Notes: generated by a model not told the origin, from the sequence alone. A stretch of 64,000 nt of DNA from Haematobia irritans (GCF_050003625.1 NC_134398.1:94077674-94141673); one strand, 5' to 3'. Positions 19,867 through 30,390 are shown, numbered from the stretch's first letter. A program made the numbers and translations.

Positions 19867-22320
19867 TAGGGATGCCAGATTTTGAAGAGGCAAAAAGAGC
19901 ACATTCAGCTCATAAAAAGAGCACATACGAAAAAAAGAACACACTTTTCAAATATAATAAAACTATTTAACTCCAATTTATTGAAATGTAATTCATTTAC
20001 ACATAACAAAAAGGTTCATAACATAAAAATAAAATAAGCCACTTTCAACCCAAGCATATTTTCTTACAATACTTTGTAAGTTATTTTTTGGTGTTTTTGC
20101 GAAAAATGTTATTGAAAGAAGTTTGTTTACATTTAGAACAGAGTACACAGTTAAGAAGAAACATCAGCGTGCTCTTCTTCGACTCTGATATATAAAGTAA
20201 AACACTATTTAATTAGAAAATAACGGCGCAGGAAAATTTCATGGTGTGACATTTACGTATGTTAAGTTTACTTTTACCATTTATTGAATCGAGTTGGAGT
20301 AATAGTAGTAGTATCTTTATTTCGCAATTTTCATTTATATATACATGTTATAAAATTTTTGATGTTACATTTTAGTTACTTGTTTTGTTTTTCTTACAAA
20401 AAATAGATAAAATGAAACAAAGATTTACGGCTATGACATATCGTCGTCAGCCGGAATTTACTTTTAAAAATTTGTGTATGCCTTTGAGGGTTGCACATAT
20501 ACGAATATGGAAGTAAATTAGGAATACTCTGACATTATCAGCTTCCTGTATGTAATTGAGGCTGTAATATATTTGACCAAGTTTCTCCAGTCATTATCCC
20601 CTCTTCCACCTAAGATTTGTACAACTTCTTGCTCGGACAAGTATGTTTTACAAAAGAATTGAGTCCGCAGGCCTCTAAAAATTGGACAAACAGCTAAGAA
20701 ATGGTAAAGTGTCTCTCTCTCCGAAAGGTTGCAAAGCGAACATTGATCATCTGCATTGCGATTATGTGAATTTAGATATATTAAGTCCACACGTGCCTTT
20801 AAAATCCATGTAATCTCTCTCAAGGTATAACCTCCGATGAAATACAGTTTGCCTCTATCAGGATCTAAGTTTCTGTAAAAACGTGATGTGCTTTGCTGAG
20901 CTCTATGGATCGATTTTTCCCTGTTAACCCGATAAAGTTTTCCAGCAACAAATCAACTATTCTATTCCAAGATTCCGATGCCGAGGTTTCTCTTAATAAT
21001 GGCATGCCCAATTCAGTAGGTTATTGATATATTTGGCCCAAAATAGATTTTTTCTCATTATTATTAGGGTCATTTGATGAGGAAGTCTTTCTGCAGTATA
21101 TTGATAAATGGTCCTGAAGATGTATCTCAAATGAAGCTGAAGAGTGTATAGATGGCTTTTTTCTATTCCCGTTTCGATGTAGTATAAGGCGTAATTTGGT
21201 GTACATTCTGGTAATCGTAGAACTAGTTTAAGGAAGAAGCGTTGAAGCTGGTCAACTTGTTCGAAGTTTCCATATCCCCAAATCTGAGCTCCGTATGTCT
21301 GTACTGATCTACATGCAGCCGTGTACAAATTCAATTTTTGTTCAAGGGAAATATCGTTCTTTCTCAAAAAGTTATTCCATGTGCACTTTATAGCACTTTT
21401 TGCCTGGTTATTTCGAGCCTGGATATGTTTCAAAAATTTCATCTGTGGTGTTAATATTACTCCTAAATACTTGTAGTCTGGTACTATTTCACGTCGTTCC
21501 CCTTGATAGATCCACGCATTATTTTGGGATATTCGACCTCCTTTGCGAAAGACCATAATTTTGGATTTACTTGCGTTAACCACTAAATTCCATTTATTGC
21601 AGTATTCCTCTAATTTATTAATCATAGTTACAAGGGCACTAGGTTCTTCAGCTAGTAAAACTATATCGTCGGCATACAGTAAAACCCTAATATTCATGTC
21701 TTCTATATACAGTCCTTCACCAAGGGACTCGCTTAGATCATTGATATAGAGGGAAAACAGTAAAGGCGATAAAAGACAACCTTGCTTTACACCTGACTGA
21801 GTTTCAAAATAACTAGATAGCTCTCTTCCAGTCCACACTGCGGACTGCGTATTACTATATACAGCCTCTATCATTTTTACATATTTTAGTGAAATTCCCA
21901 TTTGGTGTGGTTTAAAAATTAGTAGATTTCGCGGTATTTTGTCGAATGCAGCTCGAAAGTCTACAAAGAAGGCATATATTTTCTTCCTTTCTTCCAGTTT
22001 AATATTAACAATGGCGGCTAAGTTGTATATATTGACCATTGCGGAGTAATTTTTTCGAAAACCAGCCTGGTGTTCATCCATTATACCATTTTCTTCAGTC
22101 CATTGTAATAACCGCTCGTTGAGAATTCCCATGAATATTTTCGCTGCGTAGTTGGAGTAATATTTGTTGGTGCATAAAAAGAGCACAAAAAGAGGACTTA
22201 ACTAAAAATAGAAAAGTGCTCTATTTTTAGTTAGTGCTTTTTTGGCCTATCTTGTTTTAAGAGCACATTTTGTAAATAAGAGCACATGTGCTCTTTAAAA
22301 GAGCACGTCTGGCATTCCTA
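19867..22320. mobile_element. hAT-like element carrying a nested LINE
   Basis: Bounded by TAGGGATGCCAGA and TCTGGCATTCCTA, a 13-base inverted repeat with one mismatch. Flanked by 8-bp direct repeats, GGTGACCA (19859-19866) and GGTGACCC (22321-22328). An 8-bp duplication with TAG-type ends is the hallmark of hAT elements. The ends also contain many AAAGAGCAC words. No transposase is present. Most of the interior (about 20290-22172) is an inserted LINE. Confidence 0.72.
20518..22186 (-). pseudogene. 5'-truncated LINE RT inside the hAT-like element
   Basis: The minus strand encodes a 397-residue open RT piece (22186-20993). It begins part-way into the RT (MDEHQAGFRKNYSAMVNIY) and continues with FFVDFRAAFDKIPR, SGVKQGCLLSPLLFSLYIND, VLLYADDIVLLAE and KYLGVILTP. 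After a frameshift, a C-terminal piece (20823-20518) carries a CX2C-type zinc motif (CSLCNLSERETLYHFL). There is no endonuclease, so this is a typical dead-on-arrival 5'-truncated insertion. The true left end of its 3' UTR is near 20290. The clade is uncertain (I- or R1-like). Confidence 0.75.
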
Positions 22321-22328
22321 GGTGACCC

Positions 22329-23866
22329 GTCGTGCTAACCCTGCTGACCCTAGAATCAAGAACTGAATTTAGAGATTAGTAAGATAGTCGACGAGCACAA
22401 GCGGAACACTTGGTTAGAGCACCTGAAGCAATGTAACTTAGGCACAGGAACAGGTAAATTGTGGTCAACAGTGAGAGCTCTCTCGAACCCCACCAAAAGG
22501 GATGATGGGATCGCAGTCACCTTTGGCGACGTGACTACTCCGAAGACATGCGCCAGATTCTTCAACCGACAGTTTGTCGAACATCCCGAGAGCGTAAAGT
22601 AGAGCCACTCGTCGCATACGTGGTCTCCGAGCCGATGACACACCGCAATTTACCACAGCCGAAGTTACCAATGTCATCAACAGCGCGAAGCCCACCATCA
22701 ACATGGATTCAGTAACGTACATAGCACGACGACAGCCTTGCATGCCATTTCAGCACACATTAATATGGGACTCAATTAGCCCAAGCCGTGTCATAGTAAG
22801 GTCCACATGGCGCTTGTCCTATCGAAGGCATTCGATGCGGTCAACCATGCCCACTATTCGAGGTAGAGGTGTGCGCGTGAGTGAAATTTCACGCACACTC
22901 ACGCACATTCACGAAGTCAAATATTTATTCACGCACGATACGTGTGGTAGCCAATCCCACTCACGTACTTTTAAAGACTCACGTTCACGCACGATTCACG
23001 ACAATTCACGTGACTCACGGCGAATTCACGAGACTCACATTTTCCAACCAGGAATGAGCAAAGGTAACAAAATTCATGAATAGAATATAGTTCGACAGCT
23101 AAATCAATTTCAGTTAACATAAGTAAGTAAGAATTAAATCTTGATTTTTTTTCGTGAGCGTGATTTTGCAGAAATTTTATTCACGCACATTCACGAACTG
23201 ATTTTATTACTCACGCACGACATATTTGTTTTAGTTCAATTCACGCACATTCGCGAGAGTTGCTTCAGATTTTATTCACGACTCACGTGATTCTCGCGTG
23301 TCAAGATCATCCCAGTGCGTCGACACAATTACATGTTGTCAAAGCAGTACCTCTTGTGTTGCTATTGGAGCAGTCATCCAAATCCCCATCTTCTGGATAG
23401 ACAACCTCCACCCAGTAATGTAAGGGTTGATCTTCACCTTCTACAGCGCGAGATCCAGCGTTATAATCAGGCAGCACTGTAGCTGAAGCGGTGAGAAGCT
23501 ACAAGGTTACTCCTGTCCTCGGAGTCCGACCACCGCCCATAGCACCGGAGGAGAGAGATCTTCCAAGGCAGACCAGTTTTGGCCCAACTAAGATCAGGCA
23601 AGTGCATCGCCTCAATTCCTACTTATCAGTGATTGATAGCAGCGTAACTGACGTGTGTGTCATCTGTAATCAAGGGCCACATGACTAGTCACCTTTTCGC
23701 TTGCCCAGCTAAGCCTACCCGTCACCCCGCCAGATCATTCGAAATCACCACATCCTTGCCGCAGAGTTCATTGATCTGGCTACTAATTGTACTACCTAAG
23801 CATAGAACAAAATGGATGAAACTACATTATAAAATGTTATAACAACAACAAGAACAACAAATTATA
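22329..23866 (+). pseudogene. LINE E, 3' part: RT remnants and CAA-rich tail
   Basis: Resumes after the hAT-like element. Frame-broken motifs include LWSTVRALSNPTKRDDGIA (connector before the RT, ~22460), LSKAFDAVNHAH (RT, ~22815-22850) and, after the CACG-rich block, RQVHRLNSYLSVIDSS with VCVICNQGPHDT (C-terminal zinc motif, ~23600-23690). The end is a short CAACAACAAGAACAACAA tail near 23842-23862. The catalytic YADD region is missing, replaced by the CACG-rich block. Confidence 0.65.
22866..23310. repeat. CACG-rich degenerate repeat block
   Basis: About 445 bases dominated by variations on TTCACGCACATTCACGA, with GACTCACG words and a CGTGAG inverse form at the start. It replaces the RT core of LINE E. 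No periodicity is strict. It could be an expanded minisatellite or a decayed terminal-repeat element. See findings. Confidence 0.6.
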
Positions 23867-24245
23867 TTGAATTTAAATTCCAAATGATTACAAAATATTT
23901 TGAAATTAAATTTTAACATAAAAAATTTATTTATTTTATTAACATTTTCTAATATATTACATATTTATGCCATTTTGTATTTATTTTCTATTCAAGCAAT
24001 CTATCAAAAATTATGAGATGTCGACATAAACTATATTCAATTTGAGTCTTTAAAGAAAAAGCTAAAAATACGATTAAAATATAATTTGATTATTTTAATT
24101 TATTTATTAACATGAATTATTTTAAATTAAAACTAAATATATTTCACAAACATATTTAAAGGTAAAATTAAAAAATACAAAACATAAAACTTTATTCAAA
24201 TACATAATAGAAAGGTGTCTTTACGGGAACGCACCGCATAGCATG
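23867..24245. other. AT-rich intergenic sequence, nothing recognised
   Basis: About 380 bases of AT-rich sequence with many AAATTTAA words. No ORF, motif, splice site or repeat family was recognised on either strand. Confidence 0.6.
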
Positions 24246-24388
24246 TAGGTTAGGTTAGGTTAGGTTAAAGTGGCAGCCCGATTAAGATTCAGGCTCACTT
24301 AGACTATTCAGTCCATTGTGATACCACATTAACTAAAAGTACCTATTACATATGGGCACTTCTAGTTTTAACCGCTGAACCTTCTTGA

Positions 24389-27300
24389 TTATTTTTCTTT
24401 GTTGAACCAACCAGATTGTTCCAAAAATATTAGCAGACTGCTTAAGTTAACGTTTTCCAGATCCGCCAGTAATCTGAAGCTATATGCTCCTAAAAGTTGC
24501 TTGCGCTTTACACAAAATGCAGGACACTCACACAAGAGGTGTTTAATAGATTCTTTTTCCTCCGCATCATGACAGCTCATACAATAGTCATTATACTTCG
24601 CGCCAATAGTTTTTGCAAAATCTCCTATCAGGCAGCGACCCGTTATAGCAGATATCATGAGTGATATCTGACGTCTCGAGAACATTAGCATATCTAGTGT
24701 GCGGTTTAAGTTGAAATGGGGCCATATTTGCTTGGTGTCGTTACAACCCTTGCAATTCTCCCATCGAACATTTGCCATCATAACAGCCTTCTCACGCAGC
24801 ATGAGCTTGCAGGTAGCTAGGGGCATACCAACAAATTCTAGTTCCCCTGGAATATGTAAGGTAGTCCCTAGCCTTGCCAACTCATCCGCTTCGCAGTTCC
24901 CCGGTATGTTCCTATGGCCAGGCACCCATATTAGGTGAATATTGTACTGCTCAGCCATCTCATTGAGAGATTTGCGGCAATCGATGGCCGTTTTCGAGTT
25001 GAGGAACACAGAGTCCAAGGATTTTATTGCAGGTTGACTGTGTGAGTATATATTAATGCCCACATTTTTTGGAACATTACTTCTCAGCCAATTCGCCACC
25101 TCTCTTATTGCTAATATTTCAGCCTGAAAAACACTACAGTGATCAGGTAATCTTTTCGCTATTCGAAGTTCCAGATCTTTAGAATATACTCCGAAACCCA
25201 CTTGGCCATCCAATTTGGAGCCATCAGTGTAGAAATCTATATATCTTTTATTCCCCGGGGTCCGTGTACACCACGCCTCACTGTTGGGAATTAGAGTCTT
25301 AAACTTTTTGTCGAAAAGTGGACTCGCCAAAGTGTAATCCACTACGTTAGGCACATCTGGCATTATTTTGAGGACCGAACTGTGACCGTAACTTTTTTCC
25401 GACCACAGCGATAGCTCGCGCAACCGCACAGCCGTTGTTGCAGCTGACTGTTTGGCCAAAATGTCTAAAGGCAATAGATGCAGTATGACATTAAGGGAGT
25501 TTGTTCCTGTCTTGCTGAATGCACCTGAGATACACAAGCACGCCATACGCTGAACTTTGTCTAAACTTGTCGGCTGGTGAAGTGCCGGCCACCAGACTAC
25601 AACACCATATAGCATTATAGGTCTAACCACTGCCGTGTATAGCCAATGTACAATTTTTGGTTTTAGTCCCCACTTTTTCCCTATTGCCTTTTTGCACGAG
25701 TATAAAGCTACCGTTGCTTTCCTCGCCCTTTCTTCAATATTAAGCTTAAAGTTCAGCTTCCTGTCCAAAATAACGCCAAGGTATTTTGCACACTCCCTAA
25801 AGGGAATTTCAATACCCCCTAAGGAAATGGGCCTAACCGTGGGAGTTTTGCGATCTTTGCAGTACATGACTATTTCTGTCTTTGCAGGATTTACCCCAAG
25901 ACCATTATCTTTCGCCCATTTCTCAGTCATCCGGAGGGCTCTCTGTATAATATCTCTAATTGTTGATGGGAATTTTCCCCTGACTGCTAGCGCCACATCA
26001 TCTGCGTATGCCACCACTTGTATCCTTTCTTTTTCTAGGGAAACCAGAAGGTCGTTTATAGCAACATTCCAAAGAAGAGGTGATAGAACTCCTCCTTGAG
26101 GAGTGCCTCTGTTCACATACTTTTGTATGTTTGCTTGTCCTAGTGTGGCTGAAATACGTCTCTTCATTAGCAGTTCGTCTAACAGCCTGAGTATACATGG
26201 ATCAACATTCAGAGTTGTCAGTCCATTTAATATCGAGCTCGGATGGACATTATTGAACGCCCTTTCGATGTCTAGAAACGCCACGATTGTGTATTCTTTG
26301 ACAGATAGTGAGCTTTCAATAAAGCTGACTAGTTCATGTAGTGCGGTCTCAGTAGACCTGCCCTTCGAGTATGCATGCTGTCGTTTCGAGAACAAACTTG
26401 AATCGATGCTAGTTCTAAGATAAATATCTATCATCCTCTCCAGAGTCTTAAGTAGGAATGAGGATAAGCTGATTGGTCGGAAATCCTTCGCCCTCGAGTG
26501 AGAGGCTTTTCCCGCTTTAGGTATGAAAACGACTTTTGTTTCCCTCCACTTTCCTGGGATATATGATAAGTTGATACATCCTTTATATATCACCGACAAC
26601 CAGGGGATAATTTTGTCAGTTACAGCTTGTAACTCCGCCGGAGTAATTCCATCAGGTCCAGGGAATTTGAATGGTCCAAAGCTATTTAGCGCCCATCTTA
26701 TTCTAGTTTCCGATACAATTTCCTCGACAGGAAACGACCGCTGGGCAACTGTGGCACCGCCAGTACATGGTTCAACCGTCTGATTTCCAGGAAAATGTGT
26801 GTCCAATAGTACCTCCAGCGTCTCCTCACTGGACGTTGTCCAATTGCCCTCCGATGTTTTAATGAAACCTGGAGCGGAGTTGGTGGATGCTAGAACCTTC
26901 CGTAGTCTGGAAGCCTCGGACGTATTCTCAATACTGCTGCAGTAATCATTCCAAGAGTTATGCTGAGCCTTTCTCAGTTCTCGCTTGTATCCTCTCAGAT
27001 TCTTCTTGTAAGCGTCCCAGTCCTCAGGGGCTCTGGTGGACTTTGCCTTGTTAAAGAGCTTCCTGCAGGATTTCCTCATATTACTTAATTCCGTAGACCA
27101 CCATGGTGGTCGATGTTTCCCCCTTGGCTTTCCTCTAGGGCATGCAGCTTTCAGTGAGATGTTGAAGGCCTTAGTAATCCGCTCCACTGCGTGTTCGATA
27201 TCTTGCACATTTCTCATATTTGTCTCTGTTATTTCCGGTATCATCATATTGAACGATTCCCTATACCTATTCCAGTCAGCTTTCCTAACATTTGGCGGAA

Positions 27301-27994
27301 ATATGATCTTGGTGATATGAACATCAAATTTGAAACTGATGTAGCGATGATCTGAGAAGCTGTGTTCACTTAAAACCTTCCACTCAGATATCATTTCATT
27401 CAGTTCTTGCGAGGCCAAGGTGATGTCCAAAACCTCTTGCCTGTTTTTAGTGACAAAGGTTGGGACATCTCCCTTGTTGCAAACTACCAGATTAGTACGC
27501 AAAATAAACTCTATTAGCGACTCTCCCCTTGCATTAGTATCACTACTTCCCCATATACTATGATGTGCATTCGCATCGCATCCCATAATGAGTTTCGTCT
27601 TTGTTTTCAGTGACTCCTCCACTAAGGTCTTAACGGCATATGGAGGCATCTCCCTGTCATGTCCCATGTAGACCGAAGATACCCAATATTTGCATTTGGC
27701 TATTTCTAAACTTGCAACGACAGTGTCTGTATTGCACATTGAAGGAAGCAGAAACAAATTGAGCTCGTTTTTAGCAATTATACAGGCTCGATTTACATCA
27801 TTACCAGTATACTGCAATAGTTTGAACCCCGGAGTACTTAATTCACATATTTTGGTTTTATAAACATATGGTTCTTGAATAAGAACTATATCTATGTCCC
27901 CTTTCATCAGAAGAACTTTTAAGGCAGCACATGCAGCCTTACAATGATGGAGATTTATCTGGAGGATCCGTAGGACCATCGAGATTTTCAACAA
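24389..27994 (-). CDS. LOA copy C ORF2: endonuclease, RT, RNase H
   Basis: 1201 residues without interruption. The endonuclease has Asn14 (ILQINLHH), Glu41 (IQEPYV), GCDANAHH and SDHRYISF. The RT has PGPDGITPAEL, GTPQGGVLSPLLWN and YADD at 663-666. RNase H has TDGS with Asp924 and FQAEILAIRE, but the next catalytic motif reads YSHSQ with His985, where copy A reads YSDSQ. A C-terminal CX2C-X10-HX4C zinc motif starts at Cys1138. Endonuclease plus RT plus RNase H is the layout of the LOA/I/R1 groups; LOA is my best clade call. The protein nicks target DNA and reverse-transcribes its own RNA. RNase H is probably impaired. Confidence 0.9.
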   Translation of the reverse strand: MLKISMVLRILQINLHHCKAACAALKVLLMKGDIDIVLIQEPYVYKTKICELSTPGFKLLQYTGNDVNRACIIAKNELNLFLLPSMCNTDTVVASLEIAKCKYWVSSVYMGHDREMPPYAVKTLVEESLKTKTKLIMGCDANAHHSIWGSSDTNARGESLIEFILRTNLVVCNKGDVPTFVTKNRQEVLDITLASQELNEMISEWKVLSEHSFSDHRYISFKFDVHITKIIFPPNVRKADWNRYRESFNMMIPEITETNMRNVQDIEHAVERITKAFNISLKAACPRGKPRGKHRPPWWSTELSNMRKSCRKLFNKAKSTRAPEDWDAYKKNLRGYKRELRKAQHNSWNDYCSSIENTSEASRLRKVLASTNSAPGFIKTSEGNWTTSSEETLEVLLDTHFPGNQTVEPCTGGATVAQRSFPVEEIVSETRIRWALNSFGPFKFPGPDGITPAELQAVTDKIIPWLSVIYKGCINLSYIPGKWRETKVVFIPKAGKASHSRAKDFRPISLSSFLLKTLERMIDIYLRTSIDSSLFSKRQHAYSKGRSTETALHELVSFIESSLSVKEYTIVAFLDIERAFNNVHPSSILNGLTTLNVDPCILRLLDELLMKRRISATLGQANIQKYVNRGTPQGGVLSPLLWNVAINDLLVSLEKERIQVVAYADDVALAVRGKFPSTIRDIIQRALRMTEKWAKDNGLGVNPAKTEIVMYCKDRKTPTVRPISLGGIEIPFRECAKYLGVILDRKLNFKLNIEERARKATVALYSCKKAIGKKWGLKPKIVHWLYTAVVRPIMLYGVVVWWPALHQPTSLDKVQRMACLCISGAFSKTGTNSLNVILHLLPLDILAKQSAATTAVRLRELSLWSEKSYGHSSVLKIMPDVPNVVDYTLASPLFDKKFKTLIPNSEAWCTRTPGNKRYIDFYTDGSKLDGQVGFGVYSKDLELRIAKRLPDHCSVFQAEILAIREVANWLRSNVPKNVGINIYSHSQPAIKSLDSVFLNSKTAIDCRKSLNEMAEQYNIHLIWVPGHRNIPGNCEADELARLGTTLHIPGELEFVGMPLATCKLMLREKAVMMANVRWENCKGCNDTKQIWPHFNLNRTLDMLMFSRRQISLMISAITGRCLIGDFAKTIGAKYNDYCMSCHDAEEKESIKHLLCECPAFCVKRKQLLGAYSFRLLADLENVNLSSLLIFLEQSGWFNKEK

Positions 27995-29168
27995 CCGTCA
28001 CATCAACCGCTTCAATCGAGTCATCAAGAATGTCCTCTTCAGAGATATCGGTGACTCTCGCAATAACCATAGGTTCAACTTTGGTGAGTTCTGAGGCAGT
28101 AGAAGCCTCCTCACGCATACGGTATCTATCCATGTCTTCAAATGTCTTGGTATCCCCCTCGACTTCGCAAGAGGATCCGCTTACTTCTGATTCAGACAGA
28201 GGCTTGTCCATTTCTGAATCCTTTAGCTGATCGTTTTTATACACCTTCATTTGGATATAATGAAAGCCATAACATACACGGCCCTGGGACTTTGCTAGAT
28301 GTGGCAAAGACTGAGTGTTCAATATAAACACTGCATGCCGTCTTGGCCCATCCACTTCATCCAAACGGCCAACCTTCCAATCAGCTGTTGGAAGATCTGG
28401 ATTGCATTGTTTCAGTCTATTTAAAATAGATTCAGGGTCAGGAGGGTTTGCAGGTATCCACGCATGTGCTCTTGGTCTAGCCGGTATGTCTTTCTTCTCG
28501 ACTAACTCTAGAGCAGCTCCTTCCCAAACTTCACCAATTAATATCAGAGCAGCTTTAAAACATTCTATAGACCTCTGGTCCTCAAATGCGACTAGCTTAA
28601 ATCGTCCTTGATACCAACCAGCCTCTTGGTGTCGAGGATCTGGGCCGGGAAACTTTTCCAGCACCTGTGAGTAGACGCCAGACAAAGCATTCTCAATTTC
28701 CCCCCATTTCTGCTTTGGAACCATACCGTCCAATGCTCCTTTATTTATGATAGCCATCACAAGGCTGTCTTTAGCAACTGAGGCAAACGATCGTTGATCC
28801 CTTTTGGAGGATGGCAGCTCATCCGGTAATCGTTCCCTTTTTCCAGCCTCAAGAATTCCTCGAGCCCATTTTAAGGAATCGCTTTGTTTAGCCGACAACG
28901 TGCTTGAGTCGACTGATCCTAATTTCTTTAGGATAAACAAAGCATTTCTGCGTTCTTTGAATCTCTTTCGTGAGGGATTACCTCCTTTTGATGCCGTTAC
29001 CTTGGAAAAGGTCCGACTTGTCAAATTGTCGCCACCTGTCGACCCGTCTACAGGTCGACTAATTGGGCCTAACTCTTGGTCATTGCCCAAATTTATAACT
29101 TCAGTCGATACCCGTCCACTGGGCCCTGAAGTTAGCAACCCAGTGGATGTCTTTGAATTTCTCTGCAT
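27939..29168 (-). CDS. LOA copy C ORF1
   Basis: 409 residues, starting ~100 bases from the element's 5' end in a good start context (GCCACCATGC). Order: basic Ser/Thr-rich N-terminus; NALFILKKLGSVD; a globular middle (GWYQGRFKLVAFEDQ, EVWEGAALELVEKKDIPA); a DUF4780-like block (RHAVFILNTQSLPHLAKSQ, VCYGFHYIQMKVYK); an acidic C-terminus. It lacks the CCHC zinc knuckles common in I- and R1-type ORF1 proteins. It overlaps ORF2 by 56 bases in another frame, so ORF2 translation would need reinitiation or leaky scanning. Confidence 0.87.
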   Translation of the reverse strand: MQRNSKTSTGLLTSGPSGRVSTEVINLGNDQELGPISRPVDGSTGGDNLTSRTFSKVTASKGGNPSRKRFKERRNALFILKKLGSVDSSTLSAKQSDSLKWARGILEAGKRERLPDELPSSKRDQRSFASVAKDSLVMAIINKGALDGMVPKQKWGEIENALSGVYSQVLEKFPGPDPRHQEAGWYQGRFKLVAFEDQRSIECFKAALILIGEVWEGAALELVEKKDIPARPRAHAWIPANPPDPESILNRLKQCNPDLPTADWKVGRLDEVDGPRRHAVFILNTQSLPHLAKSQGRVCYGFHYIQMKVYKNDQLKDSEMDKPLSESEVSGSSCEVEGDTKTFEDMDRYRMREEASTASELTKVEPMVIARVTDISEEDILDDSIEAVDVTVVENLDGPTDPPDKSPSL

Positions 29169-29291
29169 GGTGGCCTAATATCCCACCACACTTGAAATTC
29201 GTAGTAGGTACTTATTACGATGATTTTATCCGCTATTAAAAAACACGTCCGTTCCGTTCGACGGTTGAAATAATCTGTACATCTGAATGAT

Positions 29292-29622
29292 TGTTGGATT
29301 AATAACCAAACAAGATGAGTATACTTTTCATACTGATTTATTCACAAAAATGTTCTTTCTTATATACACTTACAAACTAAACTGCCTGTGCTTTAAACCA
29401 ACTGATCGTCGCACACAGCTATCTCTTATATATTTTGTTACATTAAGGTCCCACATACATGCGCTCTTATCAGCTAGTACAATGATTTTATGGCGAACCT
29501 AAGTAAACAAATACGTCTCTAATCTCCATTTAATGATAGGGACCAATTCTAAGATATTTTTATTGTTGCCGTTACAAGATGTTGTTATCGCATTCATCTT
29601 CAAAAGATATTTACTTTGAACA
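29292..29622 (-). repeat. BEL 3' LTR (331 bp)
   Basis: On the plus strand it runs from TGTTGGATTAATAACC to TACTTTGAACA, giving TGTT...AACA ends. The sequence in front of it (sense strand) is purine-rich, CCAAGGGGGGCGACGG, and could be the polypurine tract. It aligns with 36885-37198 with few differences. Confidence 0.82.
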
Positions 29623-29639
29623 TTCTGCCGGCCGGGAAA

Positions 29640-30390
29640 TATGCTATCTAGACCGTCGCCCCCCTTGGAACTGAATCGCAGCAATGATCCTCTTTTTGAT
29701 CATTCTTCTTATAAATAGGCCTATGAGAATTAGTAATACTAGAATCACTAAAATATATTTTCAATTTTACACTTTATATCCGTAAAGTGTGAATTGACTT
29801 CATTTGTTGTTGTTTTTAGCAGATTGACCGTAGAGTCAACTACTGATGTCTGCTTCATTGTTAATGCTTTAAGATCATGTTGGTTGGCCAACAGATTTCT
29901 CATGTTATTTTCCATTGCCACGCGATCATCGTCGTCCATCACACCGAAGGCCCAATGTTGAAATGATCCTATAAACTTCAGTTGAGGTCCTCTTCGCTGT
30001 CGTTTATCCTGCCTTATGAATAAATGGTTATTCGCCTTAATTTTACTTAGTTTTTGCTCCATATTTCTTATAACCGAACAGCACCTCCAATGTTTGGAGC
30101 TTTGGACATATCTCCTTTGACGTGTTCAGTAACCCTGCAGCAAGCTCCAAAGTATCCAAATACGGTTTCATCTCAAAGTATATGATCATATTCCACGACG
30201 ATGAGGCCATATTGATTTGCGATATAGGGTCCAAATACATTGCTGTGGAACTATTCAGTTCCTGTACAAATGAACCTTTAGACGACATCACCAAGCTGAG
30301 GTTCACCATCATAGTCCACATCATCACCATTGATAATGATGTGGACCTTGTCTCGATCCTATGTGCCCTCTTTGGCCGTGAGTTTTCCAT
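29640..30390 (-). pseudogene. env-like remnant of the BEL element
   Basis: After the integrase C-terminus the frame enters a hydrophobic stretch, and the next frame (30062-29748) carries a furin-type site RQRR directly before a hydrophobic segment. That arrangement is typical of insect endogenous-retrovirus (F-type) envelope proteins. A strongly hydrophobic segment with a basic cytoplasmic side (about 29740-29650, containing VILVLLILIGLF) follows in another frame and looks like the membrane anchor. Most of the expected ectodomain between cleavage site and anchor is missing, and frames do not join. It is a broken gene; function would have been cell entry, but none is expected here. Confidence 0.6.

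Larger units (their letters stand above)
24246..29269 (-). mobile_element. LOA-type LINE copy C, full length
   Basis: About 5.0 kb, from the CCTAA-type 3' tail (24246-24266) to the family 5' end (TTCAACCGTCGAAC, 29269). Both ORFs are open and overlap by 56 bases. The 3' UTR has the GTCTAAGTGAGCC and ATCGGGCTGCCAC words shared with copies A and B and with the SINE at 34855. No clear target-site duplication was found. This is the only copy in the window that could be structurally complete. Confidence 0.88.

Noticed and set aside
22866..23310. CRISPR array
   Set aside because: Repeats are variable, unspaced and in eukaryotic DNA; there are no unique spacers of constant length.
24246..24266. An interstitial telomere array
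   Set aside because: Only four pentamers, always in the same position at the LINE or SINE 3' end; it is an element tail.
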